Of a DNA stretch of 64,000 nucleotides, positions 1 to 12,029 are shown piece after piece. Position numbers and translations under genes: made by a program. Numbering within the stretch: position 1 is the stretch's first letter; the number at the start of each line of letters is the position of its first letter. A model generated the notes under the pieces. That model was given only the letters and a program-made list of their open reading frames with translations, searched no databases and was not told the origin of the DNA. This DNA is from Glycine soja (lineage: Eukaryota > Streptophyta > Magnoliopsida > Fabales > Fabaceae): the NCBI RefSeq assembly GCF_004193775.1, contig NC_041004.1:7029309-7093308 (forward strand), written 5' to 3'.

Positions 1-60
1 CCTAAAAAAATAATAACAAAGTGATTCTCACTTCATGTTCGCCTAATTATTAGCATTTCT

Positions 61-1496
61 CTACATATCTGAACCTATATTAGTCCTCCATATATTAGCA
101 TCTTCTCGTTCCTGCTCTTGTGTTTGAACAATGGGTTCATGATCATTATCTTCGTAATTTGGTAACACTGAAGATGAAGATGAAGACTCGTCAGTAAGTT
201 TCACTGGAAATTCATCAGAACGACATTCTTTGCGAAGAAAATTATGAAGTGCTGCACATGCCAACACAAGCTCTGCTTGTGTTTTAAATAAAAATGGAGG
301 TGCTGACTTAAAAATTGTGACCAAATATCAAATATCCTCTCAATCACATTCCTTAAGGATGCATGCCGAAGATTAAATAATTCCTTTTCATTTTCAGGGT
401 CATTACCGTGACCTGCAAAATCTTGTAGATGATATCGTACACCTCGATATGGGGCTAAAAATTTGCGTCGATTAGGAAATCCACAATCCACTAGATAATA
501 CTTACCTTGGAGCACTTTAAGTCCATTCTTCCTTGCCAAAGCATCACTTAACACCTTGGAATCATGTGCTGAACCCTCCCACCCGCTAAGAACGTACATG
601 AATTCCAAATCAAAGTTACAAGCAGCTAATACATTTTGTGATATATTTCCATGACGATCACGATAACTGCTTACATCTCGTCCTTTTACTGATGCGGGAA
701 TATGTGTACCATCAATAGCTCCAATGCAATCCTAAAGTGTGTGTATCAATAATCATAAATATTATTATAATAATCACAATTATAATTATAATCTTGTTAT
801 AATTAGATAATGATCACATACCTTAAAATAAGGATAAAACCTTGTGCTTTCCCTTATTTTTGCAGGCATAGTTGAGCCTGGTCTAACCATTAAATCAGGT
901 GCTAATGAGTTCAGAGCTTTCAAAATCTTGTGAAAATTTTCACTTGTAGCAAATTGTAATCGGCCAAATGTATTGCGGATTACACAATATCGAGTGTTCT
1001 GGCCGACAATCTGTAGGAATGATGCAAGCATTTCTTCAACGCAAATAAATCTTGTATCCTCCAAAGGTGTTTTTTCTCTTATAATCGTGCACAACTTTCG
1101 AAATACATCAGGATACATCCTATATACTTGTCGAAAGATTGCAGGATCATCATTTAATGCTTTGTGTATATAGTCATATCCCCGACTAGTAATTTGTCGT
1201 CGAGTTAATGGACGTTCAATATGTTCACCATGCATCATATTCAAAAACTGATTTAATATATCTATTAAAGCATAAATTGCCATCACATATGTGTATGTGG
1301 CTTCATAAAATTCTTCATTTGTTTCCTCGTCATCTATATCTTCATCATTTGTATCTTCATTATATATATCTCCATCCATTTCTTCGTTCTTTATGTCATG
1401 GTCATGGTTATAAGTCAATATCAAAGTTAATATCAAAGTTAATACAAATTCATATATAAAATAAATATAACTAAAGTTTAACCACAACAATTTCAC
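61..1496 (-). pseudogene. PIF/Harbinger (DDE_Tnp_4-type) transposase, frameshifted
   Basis: Transposase of a cut-and-paste DNA element. Exon 1 runs from the 1496 or 1379 ATG down to a donor after 822 (AAG|GTATGT); exon 2 starts at 731 after an AG acceptor, and the join restores the protein. The N-terminal part carries an acidic stretch, then a helix-turn-helix-like region (residues near RPLTRRQITSRGYDYI). The catalytic triad is readable: the first D in AIDGTHIPAS, the second D in WEGSAHDSKV, and E in RNVIERIF. Shortly after that E, near position 325, the frame breaks: the conserved tail (TIFKSAPPFLF, then ALHNFLR) continues in another frame to a stop at 61-63, and a few family residues are missing at the break. 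The 1379 start is more plausible than 1496, because the extra residues are hydrophobic and not family-like. Catalytic residues survive, but the frameshift probably disables the protein. Confidence 0.8.
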
Positions 1497-1783
1497 AAAA
1501 TATATAACCTAAATACTTCAACCATAATAGTTCGACCAAAAAACAAACCAAATATTTCAACCAAAATACAACCATAATAGTTCGACCAAAAAACAAACCA
1601 AATACTTCAACCAAAATAGAGACCCAAAAGATATAGTTCAACAAACTCACGATGTTTAAAATAATATGTTAATAATAGATGATCAAAATATTAATTATTC
1701 CCTAACTTAAAGTTTATCCAAGATGAGCGTTCTTCCGGTGACATCTTCAAGAAAAAATCCTTTTTTGCTTTAGTATTTAACAA

Positions 1784-2791
1784 TTAAGCTGTCTTGAAAC
1801 GCGTTATGTCATCCAAATTTGGAATTTCTTTTATAACATCCCAAATAATACCCTCGAGCTCTCTATCTCTATCTCTATCTTTTTCTCTTTTCTCCATCAT
1901 GTTGGATATTTTTTCAAAATTCACAGCAATAGTCCCAATGCCAACAGAAAGATTTTCCAGAACGTTGCCTTGATTGTTGATCCCAACAGCGCTTGAACTC
2001 CCTCCATACTCGGATCTCCTTCGCTTGTGACAGTTTTGTTTTTCTATGGGAACCTCTGAATCTAAAGGGGGGTGGGATGGTGGACTTGGTTGGTTTGGTG
2101 ATGGAGGCTGATATGCTGGTTCATAGTTATTTGGTGTTATGAATGTATCACTATTAGGATCATATGAAAATTCTTCTATCCCAACAGTTCTATTTTCTGG
2201 CTCAAAAGTTGTTGCATCAGTATCATCTGGATCGACTGATATAGAATTATTCCCGCTAGAAACTCCACCCCCAACAACGATCTTCAAATACTCATAATCA
2301 ACCATACTTTTTCCTCGAAGTTTGCTGTGACTTGGGTGGGACTAAAAAAAAATCATTGTTAATATACTACAAATATTATAATTTACTAAATTTATAACTA
2401 TTGATATATTTAAAAGATTATGAACTTAGCTCACCTTTAAGTAATCTTTCCATACATCCTCATGAGCAGTGAAAGTTTTTCCAATTGGGTCCCATCCAAA
2501 GCCAGAGTTGTTGCGCATAAGGGTTGACATCATGTTATACTGGTTTCGAAACCACTTCATCCGACTCAAATAATGACTATAAGTTTTAGGGAATTTAGTT
2601 TTTGCATTGAGTTGAGGAAGTATTATTCGTTCTACATTTTGTTTGCTAAGTGACCCATTGGCATCACGCAATCCCCTATTCATAGCATCCACCAAGAGGT
2701 GCAACAACTCATTGGTATCCTCCATAGTCCAAGATACATAATTATCTTTGTCTCTACTCTTTCCTTTGTTATTTTCTTGTGAATCCCCCAT
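1784..2791 (-). CDS. MYB/SANT-like DNA-binding protein of the Harbinger element
   Basis: Second protein of PIF/Harbinger elements, thought to bind element ends and help nuclear entry of the transposase. Exon 1 begins MGDSQENNKG and ends at a donor (AAG|GTGAGC) after 2435; exon 2 begins at 2341 after an AG acceptor and runs to a stop at 1784. Residues about 18-115 form a trihelix/MYB-like domain (Myb_DNA-bind_3 type): VSWTMEDTNELLHLL, then LKTYSHYLSRMKWF-like helices, then GFGWDPIGKTFTAHEDVW. The C-terminal part is low-complexity, proline/serine-rich (QPPSPNQPSPPSHPP), with a basic patch (HKRRRSE) that could serve as a nuclear signal, and a charged helix near the end. No stop codon interrupts it, unlike the neighbouring transposase. 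Function is inferred from the family and from the neighbour. Confidence 0.7.
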
Positions 2792-3179
2792 TTGATCGCT
2801 AATATATATATAAGAAACTAGTTATTTGACAAAAATAGTTATTGTTTCCTAATTGTCAAAAGTATAGTGACTATATCCCGAATAATATACAATTCAATAG
2901 AAAAACCAATAAAAAACTACCTAATAATAAAATAAGGGTCATGCTAACATGCGCACTTAGGGCACATGTTAAGGATACTTTCAATAGTAACTATGTCTTA
3001 AAAACAACAATTTTTGACTTTTAAAAAAGTAAATTGCACAACTTTCAATGCAAAATTTCTATACATAATACACTAACAAGTGTCTTAAGGGCACATGTTA
3101 GCATTTTCCATAAAAATAATACTCATATATCATAAAATCATTTAAAAAAAAACTATTAACAAAATAACAATAATAATAA

Positions 3180-3312
3180 CACAATAACAATTAAAAAATT
3201 ATTAACACAATAATAATAATAATAACACGCTGTCAAAAAAATAATAATAACACATTAATAATTAACATTTTAATAATAACACAAGAAAATAATAATAATA
3301 ATAATGGACGTT
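3180..3312. repeat. AAT-rich simple sequence
   Basis: Runs of AATAATAATAAC and related units, interrupted. It lies inside the Harbinger element upstream of its MYB-like gene. No coding potential. Confidence 0.6.
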
Positions 3313-3960
3313 GTAAAAAAACAAGTTGAAGAAACAGAAAAAAAAAGAGTTTTTTATTTTGATTTGCATATACAGTACTAAAAAAAAAGCAATATGAAAT
3401 CTTGATGCATATCAATTGTCATTCTTTTGATGCATATTCATTGCCTGGACGTTGAAAACAATATGAATACGAAATCTTGAAGCATATACAGCACCCTTTT
3501 CTTTTGATTTGCGTAATATACATATAGTATGAACAATATTGACTATCGATTGCCATTAAAAAAATAGGTAAAATTGATTGAAAAGTTGTAAGAGAATGAA
3601 CCTGGTAGTGGTTTGTGTCTTGTTCGGCAGGAGAAGAAAAAGTCTTTGGAAGATTATGAAAAGTCTCAAGGGTTTGGGTGAGATTGTTAGAGGAGTATTT
3701 TATGTGTATTTCTAACTAAAAAGTCTCTCAAAATCCATTCCACAAAAGAATCCATCAAAATCTATTTACTTTTGAATACCAAAAGACATTTTAAAAGTGG
3801 TAAGAAATCTCAATTGAACACCAACAAATTTTGTTGCCCTGAAAAAAAAATCTTTATTGTCTTAATTGAATACCACAAGATTTGCTTATATTTTATAAAA
3901 GTCTTGATTGAATACCACAAGACTTTTTAATCATAAAAAAGTCTTTTAAAATCCTTTGAA

Positions 3961-6860
3961 ATCTTAATCCAATTTAATTTTAGGATTGAAAATCAAATTA
4001 ACGGGGATTAAAAAAATAAAATATTCAATTGATAAATTAAATTATATGATGATTAAATTTAAAATTGAAACAAATAAAAAGATTAAATTTATAATTAAAT
4101 ATTTTTTGTAAGAGAGGAAGCCTAGGGTGATTCACTTCTACAAGTGATTTATTGTGAACTAAATGTATTTAAATCATTAAATTCCTGTCACACATATAAG
4201 CATGTGAGAAATTGACTTTTTTGTTATCTTTTTTAGACTATCTTTGTCTTTCGAAATTATACTGTTTTTATAAAATAGATTCACGATTACTTGTTAACAC
4301 AGTTGTTATGTGACGTATTTTAGATGAACATTACAGAAATAAAGCAGCTTGAAAAGAGACAAAAGAAATCAAATCTATATATGATATATCCTTCATATTA
4401 GATCTTTTTTCTTTCTCCCTCTACCTCTGACCATCCTCCTCCACCGATGTCAAAGAGCAACATAGGCATCAAAATCAAATGCATCGATGTGTTGCAAGTT
4501 ACTCATCAAAATTGAAATCAGCCTTCTAAAAATAAGGCAACGATCTGTTTGTGTGGAAGGAAAAATTCATACCCATAGAATTTAGAAAAAAAATGTCTAA
4601 CTCAAATGCACACAAAATGTTCAACTAAATATCACAACCAAAAAACTAGTTTAAAGAGGGAAAGTTCCTAAGTTTGAAAGTAGGTACAAACCATGTGGTG
4701 GGAGAATTAGGAGAGGAAAGGCGATGAGGAGAAGAGAGACGATCGTTCACTAGAGAGGAGGGAGACGCCGCCAAAAATTTCCACCAGCGACGAATGATGA
4801 GAGTGATTTCCTAAATGGGGTTGGGAGAATCTAGTGTAAGAAACATGAAATTAATGGTCCACGATGCACCACTTATTAAGGGTATTCACTTTGGACTTCA
4901 TCTTTTAAAAAACTTTGAACTATATTTTCAACGTCACATTCTTCGGAATAAGATTTTAGTCCCAAAGTTCTGTTATATTATTTCAATTTAAATATTTCTT
5001 ATTTTTATTCTTATTATATTTCATTTCCTTTCACTTTATAAATACACCCGTAGTTACTAAGAACTCAACATTACATCTTAACATTACATAAGACAATAAT
5101 TATAACATCATATTGAGTATATGTTTGAATAGTTGTTGATAAAATTAATTTTAAATGAAAATAATTTTATAAAATTGATTTTAATTAAATAAATTCTAAA
5201 TTTTTTAAATTTTAAATCAGACCTATAAAAATATATTGGAAATTAATTTTTAACGAAAATCAATTACTTAAGATGAAATTAATTCAAACTGAAACCAAAC
5301 ACTGAGAATGAATATGGAATAATGGGAAGACATACACATGAGAAGTGATGAGAAAATTATAAAGCTTTTGAAGAAAAAAGGTTTAGCTGTCACAACTGAA
5401 ACGCTAAAGACAAAACAGTTGTCAGCCCCACTTTTTGTCGTTTTTGCTTCGTTCGCATCCTCACTCGCTTCCCTGTGTCGGTCTCATCCAACTCAGCATG
5501 GATTTTTCTTTTACTCATTTATTTTTTGCCTTTTGTGTGGCTGTTTTATTCCTCGTTACAAAATTATTTGTCGTTATTTAGTAATTTCCACGAGACTATT
5601 TTTTTTTATCTTTCTTAAGAGTGAATTTAGAAAAATTAATTAATTAAATATGTATTATATAAGTATTTTATGTATGAATTATTTTTATAATTAAAACTAA
5701 AATCAATTACCATTATATAAACAGTAAATCATTTTTTTATAACTTATCTTAAATAATTTATTGAAATAAATTTAAAATCACTTAAAACCATTTCATAAAA
5801 TAAGTTATAAATAAAATAATCTAAACATACCATAAAAAGGAAACAATTATAGAGATGATAAATTATTTTGTTGTGTCTACATAAATTTATCTTTTGAAAA
5901 TATTTTTGTCATTATTATTAATAACATGACATATATTTAAATATAACATGTTAAAAATATTTTTTTATTGAGTAAGCATGACATTGGTGTAAAATATCTT
6001 AATTAATATTTAATATTATTGATAATTACTTATCACTAAACAATCTAATTGATTATTTTAATGATTAGATAATTCTCTTTTGATATTTTTTATTCTATAA
6101 CAAACAATCTTAAGACTCTTATTCAAATGTTTAAGTTCAATTTTAGGTGGATTAACAATATGTTGGTTGTTAATCACTTCGAAATGACATATGATCTAAT
6201 ATACTCCTATACATGCATGTCATGTTTTGGTAAATAGTAACAAAACATATTTTTATTTTTGAGAATATATAAAGATAAAAATTAGTTACTTTAAAATCAA
6301 TTAAAGTTTAATTAATCATTTGCTTCATGTATTCATTCTAATTTTTTTGTTTCAGTTCTTATAGCTTAAAATTCGACTTTTAAGTTCCTATTTTTTTTAT
6401 TTACAGAGACGTTTAAGTTCCTCTACACATATTTTTGTTATATTTTGTTTTATGTAGGTTTAAATTATAAAACTGCTACAAAACAGAGACACGAAAACTA
6501 AAATATAAAAAAATTGCTCGTATAAGAATAGATAACAAGATCAGTGATTAATTAAATCAATAATTAAAATAAAATTTATAATATTTATAGATATTAAAAA
6601 TAAACTAATTAAAAAATTTCCATGCTTTATACACACATTAAAAATACTCCAATCATTAATTAAAAAAATAACAATTTAGCTGATGAAAAAGTTTTTTTGT
6701 TTTGTAAATTTAATATAGAAGTTTAAAAAGCGTGCTGCAAAAACAATAATTAAGTAAGTGAGAACAAAAATAGGTACTTGCATAGTCACATTTATCATTT
6801 ATTTATTTATTATAGTAAAATAGAAAAGTAAAAGGCGAATGATACAGAGAAAAACAACAC
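3961..6860. other. Intergenic DNA, no gene recognised
   Basis: AT-rich spacer between the Harbinger element and the ferritin gene. Between about 4400 and 4860 the - strand is pyrimidine-rich with CCTCC/TCTC runs resembling a plant 5' leader, but no credible reading frame follows. A 101-codon frame at 5338-5643 shows no family features and is treated as chance. 5640-5830 and 5100-5320 look like decayed repeats. Confidence 0.6.
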
Positions 6861-7029
6861 AAGATTTCTCAATATATGAAATTAAATATTATTACTAATT
6901 GATTGAACCGTTCTAAGCGCGAGTAGCGCAGGTTGACGCAGTCGAGCGAGTGAGCACATTTCTCGTTCGATTCCCGATGGTGACGTGGACGGGATATTTC
7001 CACAGATTCCACTTTCACACTGGATAAGG

Positions 7030-7043
7030 CACGAGCTCGCCAC
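7030..7043 (+). promoter_or_regulatory. Iron-dependent regulatory sequence (IDRS-like) of the ferritin gene
   Basis: CACGAGCTCGCCAC matches the IDRS described for plant ferritin promoters (CACGAGNCCGCCAC as I recall it) at all but one fixed position, and sits 227 bp upstream of the ferritin ATG. In Arabidopsis and maize the element mediates repression of ferritin transcription under low iron; soybean has a related iron regulatory element. The role here is inferred from motif and position. Confidence 0.7.
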
Positions 7044-7074
7044 ACGCCCGTACCCAAGTTAAGTCTCATCCATC

Positions 7075-7080
7075 CACGTG
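7075..7080. promoter_or_regulatory. G-box (CACGTG) in ferritin promoter
   Basis: Perfect CACGTG palindrome about 195 bp upstream of the ATG and 32 bp downstream of the IDRS-like site. G-boxes bind bZIP and bHLH factors, the latter including iron-response regulators. Occupancy is not shown by the sequence. Confidence 0.45.
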
Positions 7081-7147
7081 TCTCTCCATCCAACGGCCCA
7101 AAACAAATCCTCTCCCCCAAAATCCCCAAATTACCCTTCTCCGCTAT

Positions 7148-7157
7148 TATTTATATC
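7148..7157 (+). promoter_or_regulatory. Probable TATA box of ferritin gene
   Basis: TATTTATATC, about 115 bp before the start codon, followed by a C/T-rich leader (CCTTGCCCCTTCCCC) typical of plant transcription start regions. Confidence 0.5.
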
Positions 7158-7269
7158 ATCCTTGCCCCTTCCCCTTTTGCTTCACACACAATCTCAGCCT
7201 CCATAGCAGCCCTTGCAATCTCAATCTTCTCTTCTTTTTTCAGGATACCCATTTCGTTTTTCTTCTCAA

Positions 7270-10200
7270 ATGGCCCTTTCTTGTTCCAAAGTTTCAAGCT
7301 TTTCTCTCTCACCCGTTGTGGGTGGTGGTGATGTTTTTAAAAATCTCACTTTTTCTTCCTTTTCTTTGAGTTTTTCTAATAAGCGTGTTGGTGGAATCAA
7401 GAACTTGAGGGTGCGTGCTGCTGCTTCAAACGCACCAGCTCCACTCGCTGGGGTCATATTTGAACCCTTTCAAGAGCTAAAGAAGGATTATCTTGCTGTC
7501 CCAATTGCACACAATGTTTCCTTGGCTCGTCAGAACTATGCTGATGAGTCCGAATCTGCAATCAACGAGCAGATCAAGTATGGTTCTTTTCATTCTTCAA
7601 CGTTTCATTAGTTTTTGTTCTATGGTTTCTTGGTTGGAATTTTCTAAAGAGCTAAAGATCCATTTTTTAACAGCTGAAAATGAGAATAGCACATGCTTTG
7701 TGCGCCTTTTTTAATGTTTTTTTTTATACCAAACTTAAATGAAGTCTTTGATGTGTTTTATGATGCTGTTTAGAATTAAAATTAGAGCTTTATCTTAATA
7801 TTTGTTTTTGTGTAATAAATCTTTACATTAAAGATCAACATAGAAATCTCTGGGTACAACTCATTTTAATATCACAAAAGCACATAAAGAACTGCATATT
7901 CATTTTTTTAGCTTTAATTTAATGCTTCAGGTATTACTTTCATTTTTATATTTACTTATTTACGTTTAATTTTTTAATTGAAAGTCATTTTGCTAAGATT
8001 AATTAATTGCACAAAAACTCCTAGAGAACTGCATGCTCATTTTTTTTGGCTTTAATGCTTGTTGGCATACTTTATTCCTATCTATTTATTTAGGGTTAAT
8101 TGTTTGCTTTTTATTTTTATAAAAAAAATAAAGTAAAAGTTTTTTTTTGTCTCTCAAATCTGGTTGCAGTGTGGAATACAACGTTTCCTATGTGTACCAT
8201 TCCTTGTTTGCGTACTTCGACAGAGACAACATAGCTCTCAAGGGACTTGCCAAGTAACTAACTCCTAACCTTTTGCTTCTTCTATTTTTGTTATTTTATC
8301 AAATTCTCGAAAGGGTTATTAATTTCATGTGCTGTCTTGTGGAGAACAGGTTCTTCAAGGAATCAAGTGAAGAAGAGAGAGAGCATGCTGAGAAGCTTAT
8401 AAAGTATCAGGTTTGTGTGTTACTCTTGAACTCTCTTTCAAGTTGCAAGCCTTTAAAGTTATTAAAACTAAGTTTAATTTCGATGCGGGATAAAGATTGT
8501 GTTTATACGGTTAACTAACTAGAAATTAGTTATATATAAGTTTTAAAACAATTGTTACAATAGTAAGTACTTTCAAAATAATCATTACAATAATCAATTT
8601 TAACATGCATGGAACTTTAATTTATAATTTGATAATACTTTAAATGAAAGTTTATACTATTAACACATTCTAATTAAAGTTTACACTGCTTCGGGGAAAC
8701 TCTAGTTTAATAGTTTAAGGCTTTGAGTTTTTAGAGATAATTACTCTTTGTTGGTAGAGCTAGTCCTTGTGTATCATCTAGATCACAATATGACGACGCA
8801 CAGTTAATAGATAATTGAGTTTTTTAAAAAGCATATTTGAGTTTGATTCCTGTATGTGTATGAGAAAGCCTTTCTTAGAAAATTAATTTATCCACTTTAG
8901 TGATCTTTATGTTTCGAAAATAAATTAGTCTTTAACTATATTTGGGAGATTTCTTTAGTGAAAAAAAAATGATCTAGTGCTTGTCAATATTCCAAATTTC
9001 AGTAGGATTGTCTTTTTACAAGTTGAGACTTATTGACATGCATATAACTTTTGTTTGTATAGAACATTCGTGGTGGACGAGTGGTGCTGCACCCTATCAC
9101 AAGTCCTCCCTCAGAATTTGAGCATTCGGAAAAAGGGGATGCCTTGTATGGTGAGTTTTCCGTTTTCGTTACTCAAAAACTTCTATCTTTTTAGTTATAT
9201 TGATGTTTTTTGTTTGCAGCTTGACAAAGTAGTCTTGTCAAGTTGTGCTAGACATTTTCATTTATCATATTTCACATGTTCAAACCATTATCTATGCTGA
9301 CTTGTTTTTCTGTTTTCCTACTTTGTCTTGATTCAGCCATGGAACTAGCTCTTTCTTTGGAGAAGTTGACAAATGAGAAACTTCTGCATGTTCACAGTGT
9401 AATGCCTCTAACCTTGGAATGAATTTGTTTTCTAACAAAAATCACAAATTATTATACCTATAGTTCGTAAGGCTAAATGGTCAAATCTAAGTTTTGTGCT
9501 TATTTGTTTGTTGCTTAGCTAGTGTCTAGTTAAGTAATCTCCCTTGTTTTTTCTTGAACAATAGGTGGCAGATCGTAACAATGATCCTCAACTAGCAGAC
9601 TTCATTGAGAGCGAGTTCTTGTATGAGCAGGTAAAACTTGGCTAAATGTTGTCCAGTTGAATTCATAGTATGGTTGGATTTCATTAAGATATAAGACACC
9701 TTGACAAATGCATGTAATACAATACTATATACTATATACCACTTTTTTAAATCTTTTTTGTGTGCATGCGTCTTAAAAATATATTTAAAGTTAAAGAGGA
9801 CAAGTTCTTGTTCACAAATCACAGACCTATTACCTAATTTTAATATGGATCATAAATTTATTTTTTCATTGTAGATCATAATTATTTTTTTGCTTTAGTT
9901 GTCTTGAATGTTGTGGTTGTGGCACATTTTTGTACTCATTTATAATGTGGGTATATGACATGACAAGAGAAATCTCTTGAGCATTTTCCTTCAAAAGGTC
10001 AGTATAAGCTTTTGTTAAGGCCAGCTTTCAATAAGACCATGTTATTATTTTGAAAATATTTCTGAGAAACAGCAACAAACTACTAATTAACCAAACTAAA
10101 GTTAAGGAGTTATATTTACGTCATTTACATAGAGTAACATCGTGGTTTCCTTTGTACAGGTTAAATCAATTAAAAAGATTGCAGAGTATGTGACTCAACT

Positions 10201-10363
10201 GAGATTAGTTGGAAAGGGTCATGGTATGCAAATATCCTCTTCATCTAGCCAAAAAGTAAACAAGATTTAGTTTTTATTGTGTTCTAAACTCTAATAGAAT
10301 TTGTTGTTACTTGCAGGTGTGTGGCACTTTGATCAAAGGCTTCTTCATGATGAAGATCTATAA
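7270..10363 (+). CDS. FER: Plastid ferritin (iron storage), 8 exons
   Basis: Ferritin subunit; 24 assemble into a shell in plastids that oxidises Fe2+ and stores it as a mineral. Exons: 7270-7577, 8170-8253, 8350-8410, 9063-9150, 9337-9398, 9565-9630, 10160-10223 and 10317-10363. All seven introns are GT-AG, and the frame closes at 780 nt (259 residues plus stop), the usual plant ferritin size and exon number. Residues 1 to about 47 are a Ser-rich plastid transit peptide; the plant-specific extension peptide follows ([18 protein letters not shown]). Ferroxidase residues are all present: E105, E140, H143 (EEREHAE), E189 and Q223, matching human H-chain E27, E62, H65, E107 and Q141. The C-terminus ([13 protein letters not shown]) is acidic. 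The ATG at 7270 is chosen because it begins a normal transit peptide; the in-frame upstream sequence has no other ATG. Iron regulation is suggested by the IDRS-like site upstream. The protein looks closest to the soybean ferritin-3/4 type, from memory. Confidence 0.96.
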
Positions 10364-10617
10364 TCTTTGAACAGCCTCTGTTTTCTATACATATGGTCCT
10401 ATGTGAAGTTATCACCGTGTTGTTCTGTTTGTAGTAATAGTGAATAAGTGTGTTGTTCTGTTTGTAGTAATAGTGAATAGTGAATAAGTGTTCCTCTCCT
10501 AGGTGATAAAAATGTAGGGAACTTTGTGCTTGTATTATAGTTGTTGGTAGAATGGTAGTAGTAGTATTATTATGTGCAATCTCATATATGTTTGTACCAT
10601 GTAATCATTTTATTAGA

Positions 10618-10623
10618 AATAAA
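10618..10623 (+). terminator. Possible poly(A) signal of ferritin gene
   Basis: AATAAA 255 bp after the stop codon, preceded by a T/G-rich stretch (GTTTGTACCATGTAATC), as usual for plant 3' ends. The 3' UTR also has a duplicated block, GTGTTGTTCTGTTTGTAGTA, near 10420-10490. Confidence 0.5.
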
Positions 10624-10785
10624 AAATGACGTTCGGTTACTTGGGTTCTCAAGTGCAAATCCGTTGGTTTGAATTTTTTTATAAAAAAAATTAGGAAAAT
10701 GCCCCTTTAAATGATGATTAATGAATCTGGATATAGAATTGGACCGGATAACTTGCATAAATTTTGACTTAACTACTTATAAAAG

Positions 10786-10952
10786 TACTTCCTTTTTTGA
10801 AATATAAGTAAACTATATCAATGATAGTTCCTCTTGTTTTAAATATAAGTAAAATATATCATGTTCTAATTAAAATTGAAGTTCAGCTTATAATTTGAAA
10901 CAAGAGGAACTATCATTGATATATTTTACTTATATTTGAAAAAAAGGGAGTA
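10786..10952. mobile_element. Stowaway-like MITE
   Basis: A 163-bp near-perfect hairpin (10788-10950) whose ends begin CTTCCTTTTTTGAAATATAAG and finish with the reverse complement (CTTATATTTG, then GGGAG), flanked by TA on both sides (10786-10787 and 10951-10952). The CTCCCT...ATATAAG terminal wording and TA duplication are typical of plant Stowaway (Tc1/mariner-type) MITEs. A related copy lies at 22,914. Confidence 0.8.
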
Positions 10953-12029
10953 CTTATATTTTGGTTCATAATAATTTTACCATATTTTTCTTAGAACAAT
11001 CAAATGATAGTCTAGATCAATTTAACAAGTAAACTCAAGTTTAAATTTTGATATGTGGTTGTCTTAAATTTTTTAAGATAAGACATTTTTCGTTAATAAT
11101 AATTTTATATGGTAAATTTTTTAAGGCATAGTTTTTATTTATAATAATTTTATTTAATTTGAATATGATTTTTTTTCTTAGTTTTAATGAAGAATATGTG
11201 ATCTATGAAAAAAAAAATATTCTAATATTTTATTCAAACCTTTCTATCACATTATACTTCCTTTGTCACATGGGCCTTTTTCTAATAAAATGAAATTGAA
11301 GGATATATTATATTTATAGGCCTTAACAAGATTATTATATTTAGGAGAGAGCAAACATGCCTAACCTAATCAAATCAAATTTTACAGGAATAAATTCTAA
11401 ATATTTTGATATTTATATGAACAAAAAATATATTTTAACTTATGATTTAAGTTTTAAAAAATATCGCGTAGGTTTAGATTCATCCAAGCTTGAATTTGGG
11501 AAAAAATAACATATTTTAATTTTACGAGAATAAAAACATACAAAAAAAATTTGCAATGATGGATTTTAAACTTTTTGATATTTATAAAGACAAAAAAATA
11601 TATTTTAATCATTTTATGTTCTTACGTGCACACCATAATCATCTCATCATTTATCATCACTATGCCATCCCTTAAGGTTGGAAATTCTTTTGAATTATAT
11701 CAACTTTACAATTATTTGTTCAATTATTTTTCTAAAATTATATGACCTAATTTGTTTCCATGCATGATTTTTATTTTATTGATTTAATTTGTAAAAGCCA
11801 AAATTTCCTTTTTTGTTAACTAAACCCTACACACAATTGAATATGTCTTTTTATATCATTTGACATTTTTCATAAACTTATCAACTAGTCTTATCAAACA
11901 CTTTCAATTAATCAACTAGTTTATAATTTTTCAACTAACTTCCAACTTTTCAAATCCTAACTTGTAACTTATAAGCTAGTTATGCCAAAGATAGTCTTAA
12001 TGACGTTTTGGCTGCATTGGTAAGTTTCT
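10953..12029. other. Intergenic DNA, no gene recognised
   Basis: AT-rich spacer with short repeated phrases such as TTTGATATTTATA...ACAAAAAATATATTTTAA (near 11,400 and 11,580), suggesting a decayed repeat. No open frame of interest. Confidence 0.5.

Larger units (their letters stand above)
1..3960 (-). mobile_element. PIF/Harbinger-type DNA transposon, left part cut by window edge
   Basis: Two genes typical of plant PIF/Harbinger elements lie together on the same strand: a DDE transposase (61-1496) and a MYB/SANT-like DNA-binding protein (1784-2791). Upstream of them, 3745-3930 holds several copies of a short subterminal motif around GATTGAATACCACAAGACTT, in both spacing and wording typical of transposase-binding subterminal repeats. 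The exact terminal inverted repeat and the 3-bp TTA/TAA target duplication could not be fixed; the far end is probably outside the window. The right border near 3960 is an estimate. Confidence 0.7.

Noticed and set aside
5338..5643. 101-codon frame upstream of ferritin
   Set aside because: No family features; hydrophobic and Phe/Leu-rich second half as expected from AT-rich DNA; no promoter or splice context.
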